DNA of 64,000 nucleotides from Candidatus Ruthia sp. Plio_17_S18 (GTDB taxonomy: Bacteria > Pseudomonadota > Gammaproteobacteria > PS1 > Pseudothioglobaceae): the NCBI GenBank assembly GCA_021730105.1, contig CP072538.1:248001-312000 (forward strand), given 5' to 3'. Positions within the stretch are counted from its first letter, which is position 1. The number at the start of each line of letters is the position of its first letter. Below the pieces are notes generated by a model. The model saw nothing but the letters and a program-made list of their open reading frames with translations, was not told the DNA's origin and ran no database searches. This document shows, one piece after another, positions 59,823-64,000 of this stretch. A program made the position numbers and the translations under genes.

Positions 59823-60103
59823 TATTTTTGGTCAGTATTGTTTTTAATATCACTTAAAGTATTTTTCGTGTCATCAAAAATCTCTAAAATATTAGATTTG
59901 TTATCCACAGTATTTAGATGCTCTTTGAGTTTTTCAATCTCAAGTTCATCACTAATATCATCTTGAATATTGTCAATAAAACGCTTGGCTTTGCCAACAT
60001 AAGTGCCTGCTTTTCTAGCAATTGCGGGCATGCGTTCTGGTCCAACTATAATGAGTGCAATAATGCCAATTAAGGCAAATTCCCAAAAGCCAACATCAAA
60101 CAT
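59822..60103 (-). CDS. tatB: Twin-arginine translocase subunit TatB
   Basis: A 93-aa protein with one N-terminal helix (FDVGFWEFALIGIIALIIVGPERMP) ending in the Glu-Arg of the TatB motif. An amphipathic helix and a charged tail follow. It pairs with TatC as the signal-peptide receptor. Confidence 0.92.
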   Translation of the reverse strand: MFDVGFWEFALIGIIALIIVGPERMPAIARKAGTYVGKAKRFIDNIQDDISDELEIEKLKEHLNTVDNKSNILEIFDDTKNTLSDIKNNTDQK

Positions 60104-60106
60104 GTT

Positions 60107-60319
60107 TTATTTTTCTTGTTTTGTATCTTCTTTAATGATTTTGGCTTCAACAATATCATCTTTTGTGTCAATTTGGTTGTCTTGCTCTTCTTTCATAGAT
60201 TTTTTAAAGCCTTTAATGGTATTACCCAAATCACCACCAATATTTTTTAACCGCTTTCCGCCAAAAAGAAGTAGTACGATTACTAAAATGATAATCAGCT
60301 CAAATGGTCCTGGCATCAT
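60107..60319 (-). CDS. tatA: Twin-arginine translocase subunit TatA
   Basis: A 70-aa protein with one membrane helix ([19 protein letters not shown]), the FGG hinge and the amphipathic helix with the [12 protein letters not shown] motif. TatA oligomers form the translocation site. Starts 17 bp after hisE. Confidence 0.93.
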   Translation of the reverse strand: MMPGPFELIIILVIVLLLFGGKRLKNIGGDLGNTIKGFKKSMKEEQDNQIDTKDDIVEAKIIKEDTKQEK

Positions 60320-60335
60320 GGTTTTTTCCTATTGT

Positions 60336-60653
60336 TTAGTTGTCTCTATCGGCTTTTTCTTGTAAACCAGACAAGCCAAATCGACTGGATAATTCATTCG
60401 TTATTTGTTCTACTTTTATCTCTTTAAAACGAAGCAGCACTAGAGTATGAAACCAAAGGTCTGCTACCTCATAGATGATTTGATCATTGGCACCATCTTT
60501 AGCTGCCATAATCACCTCGGCAGACTCTTCATTAATTTTTTTTAAAATTTCATCCATGCCTTTGCTATACAAAGATGAGACATAAGATTCATTTGCCTTG
60601 GCAGATTTCCTTAGCTCTAAAACTTGCTCCAATTTGTTTAGTATATCATCCAT
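60336..60653 (-). CDS. hisE: Phosphoribosyl-ATP pyrophosphatase
   Basis: The second step of histidine synthesis. The 105-aa helical MazG-like protein has [21 protein letters not shown] with the metal-binding Glu residues and [14 protein letters not shown]. Separate from HisI, unlike the E. coli fusion, and overlapping it by 8 bp. Confidence 0.94.
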   Translation of the reverse strand: MDDILNKLEQVLELRKSAKANESYVSSLYSKGMDEILKKINEESAEVIMAAKDGANDQIIYEVADLWFHTLVLLRFKEIKVEQITNELSSRFGLSGLQEKADRDN

Positions 60654-61026
60654 AAATATTTTTCGGATCTTTTAATATGTTAGAAATGGTTTTCCAGTTA
60701 TTTTCATCTAACTTTTGGAAAAAACAAGATTTTCTGCCTGTATGGCAAGCAATACCACCAACCTGTTCTACCTTGAGTAGGATAACGTCATTATCGCAAT
60801 CTGTAAAGATTTTTTTAATGAGTTGTGTGTGTCCTGATTGCTCACCTTTAACCCAAAGCTTTTGACGTGATCGTGAGTAATATACCGCCTGTTGCTTTTC
60901 AATACTCAGTGCTAAAGATTCTTTATTCATCCAAGCAAACATCAGAATCTCCTCTGTTTCAAAATCTTGTGTGATTGTTGGAATTAAACCATTATCATCA
61001 AACCTAACTTGTTCCAATGCATTCAT
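60646..61026 (-). CDS. hisI: Phosphoribosyl-AMP cyclohydrolase
   Basis: The third step of histidine synthesis; a 126-aa zinc enzyme. Signatures are MFAWMN-type [29 protein letters not shown], and the metal-binding cysteines in TDCDND and [11 protein letters not shown]. It heads the hisI-hisE-tatABC operon, a layout frequent in gammaproteobacteria. Confidence 0.95.
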   Translation of the reverse strand: MNALEQVRFDDNGLIPTITQDFETEEILMFAWMNKESLALSIEKQQAVYYSRSRQKLWVKGEQSGHTQLIKKIFTDCDNDVILLKVEQVGGIACHTGRKSCFFQKLDENNWKTISNILKDPKNIYG

Positions 61027-61072
61027 TGCAGTATTAAAATGCTATAAAACAATTAATTTTACCGCTTTAATT

Positions 61073-61641
61073 CTATTAAATTAGTTATTTTCTATTTGTT
61101 GCTAATAGGCAAAGTCTTTGCTATTGATGACTTTGTACTAAATAGTGAAAAAACCTTATATATTGTTGATGGTGATAGTGTCAGTTTGCAAATGCGCATT
61201 AAAGGTATTGACACACCAGAAATTACACAAACCTGAGAAAAAATACAACACCAAACTATTGATTATGGTCAATTATCCAAAGGGTATTTAAAAAGACTTT
61301 TAAGAAAAATATCTGGGAAATTATTAATTACCCCTATCGCGATTGACCATTATCATCGTATTTTAGTGCGTGTTTATAAAGGAGATATTAACATTGGCAA
61401 GTTAATGGTTGAGCTGGGGATGTCGTATTCTTACAAAAATACCTACCGCAAAGAAGAAGAATTGACCAAATCTAAAAAAAGTGGGATTTTGTGGCTTTTA
61501 CAAACCATCTATCAAGTCTTATTAAGTGACTTAAGTCTAATCTCTATTAATTGCTTATTTGAAACCGTTATATTAGCAGGATTTTATTTTTTTCCTTTTT
61601 TTGGATTAGGAAATAAGTATGGTAAATTAATTTATTTTTGA
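61073..61641 (+). pseudogene. Staphylococcal-nuclease-like (thermonuclease) gene with an in-frame stop
   Basis: A signal-like start (LVIFYLLLIGKVFA, no start codon visible) leads into IVDGDSVSLQMRIKGIDTPEITQT, the SNase core with the catalytic Arg and Asp. Then comes TGA (61234-61236), in place of what looks like a Cys codon. The same frame continues EKIQHQTIDYG and LITPIAIDHYHRILVRVYKGDINIGKLMVELGMSYSY (in pieces) to a late stop. The last 40 residues are hydrophobic and unlike the family. Confidence 0.7.
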
Positions 61642-61674
61642 TATCAATAGTAGTGTCATAACGATGTTAAAAAA

Positions 61675-61918
61675 GTTAATGACACTTTAAAGAAAATGAG
61701 AAACAATCCTGCCAATATAGGGCTTTCTGATTTATTTAAGGTTTGTGAGTTTTATTTTGGTAATCCAAGAAACAAAGTCACAAGCTATTGTGTTTTTAAA
61801 ACACCGTGGCAAGGGCGACCCAAGAATAAATATTAAAAATGCCAAAGGCAAGGCAAAAGCCTACCAAATAAAATAAGTATTATGAGCAATTAAAAAACTG
61901 GAGTATAAAATATATGGA
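61675..61918 (+). pseudogene. HicA-type toxin remnant
   Basis: Reads NDTLKKMRNNPANIGLSDLFKVCEFYFG and TPWQGRP in one frame. After an extra A at about 61828 it continues RINIKNAKGKAKAYQIK-stop-VL-stop-AIKKLEYK. This is the pattern of a HicA-like mRNA interferase family ('TPWQGDPRVNIQ...KAYQVKQVL.AI'). Frameshift plus stops, and the start codon is out of frame. Confidence 0.72.
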
Positions 61919-62124
61919 TAAATATACTTATAGAGTGACCTACTCGAAAGACGATAGCGAATATGTTGGGCTGTGTGCTGAATTTCCATTGCTGAGTTGT
62001 TTAGAGCCAAACCAAAGTATTTACTGGTATTCAAAAACTGATTAAAGAAGTTGTTGCGGACATGAAAAAAGAAAATGAAGCAATTCCTGAGCCTTTATCA
62101 ACTAAACAGTACAGTCCCCAATAA
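61914..62124 (+). pseudogene. HicB-type antitoxin truncated by an IS element
   Basis: Starts MDKYTYRVTYSKDDSEYVGLCAEFPLLS, as in HicB. A frameshift occurs near 62025, then GIQKLIKEVVADMKKENEAIPEPLSTKQYS, directly joined to the left end of the IS3-type element, and a stop at 62122-62124. HicB normally continues after this point into its DNA-binding domain (GKFxxRxPxxLHRxL). That part is missing on both sides of the element. Confidence 0.72.
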
Positions 62125-62159
62125 ACTGTACATTCGCCTCCTATTATAAAATACTTTTT

Positions 62160-62890
62160 CAAAATTTAAACACGAATGCAATCTAACCTTGTTATAAAAA
62201 ATTCAATATATTCAAAGATATCACTTTTTGCTTGTTCTCTAGTGTGATAGGTTTGTTGATTAATTAACTCAGTTTTCAAAGTATTAAAGAAGCTCTCAGC
62301 CACAGCATTATCATGACACTTACCTTTCCTGCTCATGCTTTGAATAATATTGTTTGTTTTGAATAGTGCTAAGTACTCATAAGCTCGATCGGTATGAATA
62401 AAGGTAGTATCGCTAACCTACTTAGTATTCTTAGTATTTGGCGCTTCTGAGCTGAATTCTCTATTTAGAATATTATGAGTAAAATTTACATTGTTTCTAG
62501 GAGTTGTGGCTGGTCTATGATGAGCATGAATATCATCTTTACACATTAATCTTGCAATTCTATTTAACCAGACTTTAACACCTTGTGCTTTTAACTCTGC
62601 ATAAATCCTAGGCGTACCATAGGTTTTTATACTGCACTTAAAGGCTTATTATTTGCAATAAAATTTGATCATTTTGCCTACTTCTAGGGCTTTGTGATGC
62701 ATTCTTCCAATGGTAATAACCACTTTTAGATACTTTCATACATCGGCATAAAACAACAACTGGATAGTTTATTGCTTCAATGGTAATAAACTTAAATCTT
62801 AGAAGTTTTGGCTTTTGAAGTAGGTCTTGGCCTGTTTTAGGATCTCTACTTCCATTCGGGATAGTCTCAAGTCTTTGTCTAATTGTTTAT
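62160..62890 (-). pseudogene. IS3-family transposase OrfB remnant
   Basis: In the minus direction, segments in different frames include YGTPRIYAEL-like sequence and VSDTTFIHTDRAYEYLALF. The latter runs on as NIIQSMSRKGKCHDNAVAESFFNTLKTELINQQTYHTREQAK, the DDE integrase core of IS3 transposases with the second Asp and the Glu. Several frame changes interrupt it. Confidence 0.75.
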
Positions 62891-62897
62891 TTTTCTT

Positions 62898-63125
62898 TCA
62901 AAGTTCAGAATGTGTTGCTTTGTGGTGAGTTGTTTCAGTATTATCAGCGATTCTCTTAAAGGCTTTATCTTGTTTTTGATTCAATTGCTTACTCCATTTA
63001 TAAATCATATTACGACGAATGTCCAAATCGCGGGCAAGGCTTGCGATACAGGTGTTTGGTTGATTTGCTAATTGCAAAGTTTCTAGTTTAAACGCTTTGG
63101 TGAACTTGGTTTTTCTAATGGTCAT
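62898..63125 (-). pseudogene. IS3-family transposase OrfA (helix-turn-helix), without its OrfB partner intact
   Basis: A 75-aa reading frame (MTIRKTKFTKAFKLETLQLAN, then SLARDLDIRRNMIYKWSKQLNQKQ). The helix-turn-helix of the IS3/IS911 OrfA type is complete, but the C-terminal leucine-zipper part and the frameshift junction with OrfB are not clean. Counted as a relic with the rest of the element. Confidence 0.65.
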
Positions 63126-63249
63126 TTTGGACTCCTAAATGGTTGAGTTTAGTATCCAGTTTATTGGGGGAACCTAATTACCCTTTTATTGTAAGAAGAG
63201 CCCACACCCAACTCCAAAGCGCACCACTTAAAACCAAAAAGATGATATC

Positions 63250-64000
63250 TTAGTGAAGGGTAACGAGTTCCTCAGCACTAGTCGGATGAATCGCCACGGT
63301 ATCATCAAACTGTTTTTTAGTCGCCCCCATTTTGATGGCTACTGCAAAGCCTTGCAACATTTCATCAGCACCGTGTCCCATAATATGACAGCCGACGACT
63401 TTTTCATCATCACCTGCACAGACTAATTTAAGTGCTGTGGTGGTTTTGTTGTTAAGTAAAGCATCTGCCATTGGGGTGAATTCTGATTTATAAATTTTGA
63501 CTTTATCAAATTTTTTATTGGCTTCAATTTCCGTCAGGCCGATAGTGCCAATTGGTGGATGTGAGAAAACCACAGTGGAAATATTGCTATAATCTAAATG
63601 CCTATCGCTCATATTGTTATACAGCCTATCAGATAATCTTCTTCCTGCTGCAATCGCCACAGGTGTGAGCGGTGTTCTGCCTGTGGCATCTCCGAGTGCA
63701 AAAATATTATCCACATTGGTCACTTGAAATTTATCTGTTGGGATAAACCCGTGTTGGTCGCATGCAACACCTACATTTTTCAAACCAAGATGTTGCGTCA
63801 TTGGGCCTCTGCCAACTGCCCAAATGATTTGGTCAAAACCACTAAACTCACCATGATTAGTAAATATCGTTTTAGCGGCTGAAACTTTATCAATCGTAGT
63901 GCCATGATGAAGAGTGATACCGTGAGCAGTGTAGTCTTTATCCAAGGTTTGTTGAATCATGGTGTCAAAACCACGCAATAAGGTATCAGCTCTACCAAAA
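63250..64000 (-). CDS. gor: Glutathione-disulfide reductase, 5' end beyond the window
   Basis: The C-terminal 250 residues of a pyridine nucleotide-disulfide oxidoreductase, open to the right edge. It has the FAD-binding [27 protein letters not shown] (in pieces), the interface-domain start [13 protein letters not shown], and the C-terminal [12 protein letters not shown] whose His is the catalytic base. The HPTSxEE ending and [19 protein letters not shown] favour glutathione reductase over dihydrolipoyl dehydrogenase. The redox cysteine pair is outside the window. Confidence 0.88.
   Translation of the reverse strand, partial: FGRADTLLRGFDTMIQQTLDKDYTAHGITLHHGTTIDKVSAAKTIFTNHGEFSGFDQIIWAVGRGPMTQHLGLKNVGVACDQHGFIPTDKFQVTNVDNIFALGDATGRTPLTPVAIAAGRRLSDRLYNNMSDRHLDYSNISTVVFSHPPIGTIGLTEIEANKKFDKVKIYKSEFTPMADALLNNKTTTALKLVCAGDDEKVVGCHIMGHGADEMLQGFAVAIKMGATKKQFDDTVAIHPTSAEELVTLH

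Larger units (their letters stand above)
62115..63171 (-). mobile_element. Degraded IS3-family insertion sequence
   Basis: About 1.06 kb bounded by inverted repeats: CCCCAATAAACTG at 62116-62128 and its complement CAGTTTATTGGGG at 63157-63169. It holds an orfA (62898-63125) and a broken orfB, both on the minus strand in IS3 order. The left end cuts hicB. No clear target duplication was found, so bounds are approximate. Confidence 0.75.

Noticed and set aside
61228-61240. SNase stop as a sequencing error with an intact gene
   Set aside because: There is also no start codon in the frame and the C-terminus is abnormal, so decay is more likely.

Overview
The window is a stretch of an AT-rich gammaproteobacterial chromosome. 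It is dense in core metabolic genes but carries an unusual number of decayed ones. The gene content and neighbourhoods (purM-purN, hisI-hisE-tatABC, dapA-bamC, yhdP-tldD, a complete nuoA-N operon, CysG, cytochrome c maturation genes, glnK-amtB pairs, an ANTAR regulator) and the protein sequences resemble sulfur-oxidising chemoautotrophs of the SUP05/Thioglobus group. Within that group they look most like the vesicomyid-clam or Bathymodiolus symbionts (Ruthia, Vesicomyosocius and relatives). That assignment is an inference from family resemblance; no marker gene such as 16S rRNA is in the window.

Layout. 0-6.3 kb: the end of a BepA-type periplasmic protease, rpiA, rdgB, hemW, a wrecked copper P-type ATPase, argB and pyrK. 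6.3-8.4 kb: a run of relics (yggS, a RelE/ParE-type toxin, a lipoprotein, a cytochrome c5) around a small asparaginase-domain gene. 8.5-12.4 kb: yhdP-tldD. 12.4-27.1 kb: all fourteen nuo genes in order, with a DUF4160/DUF2442 pair wedged between nuoK and nuoL. 27.2-29.2 kb: a DUF6502 gene and a decayed Ig-like surface protein. 29.2-42.8 kb: bioC, znuA, cmoB, pyrH-frr, a broken uvrA, purM-purN-DUF3108, a CDP-alcohol phosphotransferase, hda, cysG, tRNA-Leu and serB. 42.8-47.8 kb: ccmF-ccmI-dapE-trmD. 47.8-50.2 kb: a decayed accessory stretch. 50.4-57.8 kb: two glnK-amtB loci (one with a ruined amtB) flanking dapA-bamC-ligA. 57.9-61.0 kb: a CBS protein, an ANTAR regulator and tatCBA-hisEI. 61.0-64.0 kb: a nuclease relic, a hicAB toxin-antitoxin relic cut by an IS3-family element, and the 3' part of a glutathione reductase gene.

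How the genes work together. Complex I supplies the respiratory chain, and CcmF/CcmI and HemW point to cytochrome c maturation and haem-related radical-SAM chemistry. ArgB, PyrK, PurM/N, HisE/I, SerB, DapA/E and CysG make amino acids, nucleotides and sirohaem, as expected of a symbiont that provisions its host. Ammonium uptake looks centred on the second glnK-amtB locus. Its leader carries a hexaloop hairpin and terminators that could be read by the ANTAR protein encoded just downstream.

The dominant theme is ongoing genome reduction. About sixteen genes are pseudogenes by frameshift, stop codon or deletion. They include uvrA (DNA repair), copper export, a cytochrome c, and every toxin-antitoxin-like unit except the DUF4160 gene. 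I did not find a convincing new multi-gene system. The best leads are the cassette inside the nuo operon, the glnK leader with its ANTAR partner, and the state of uvrA.
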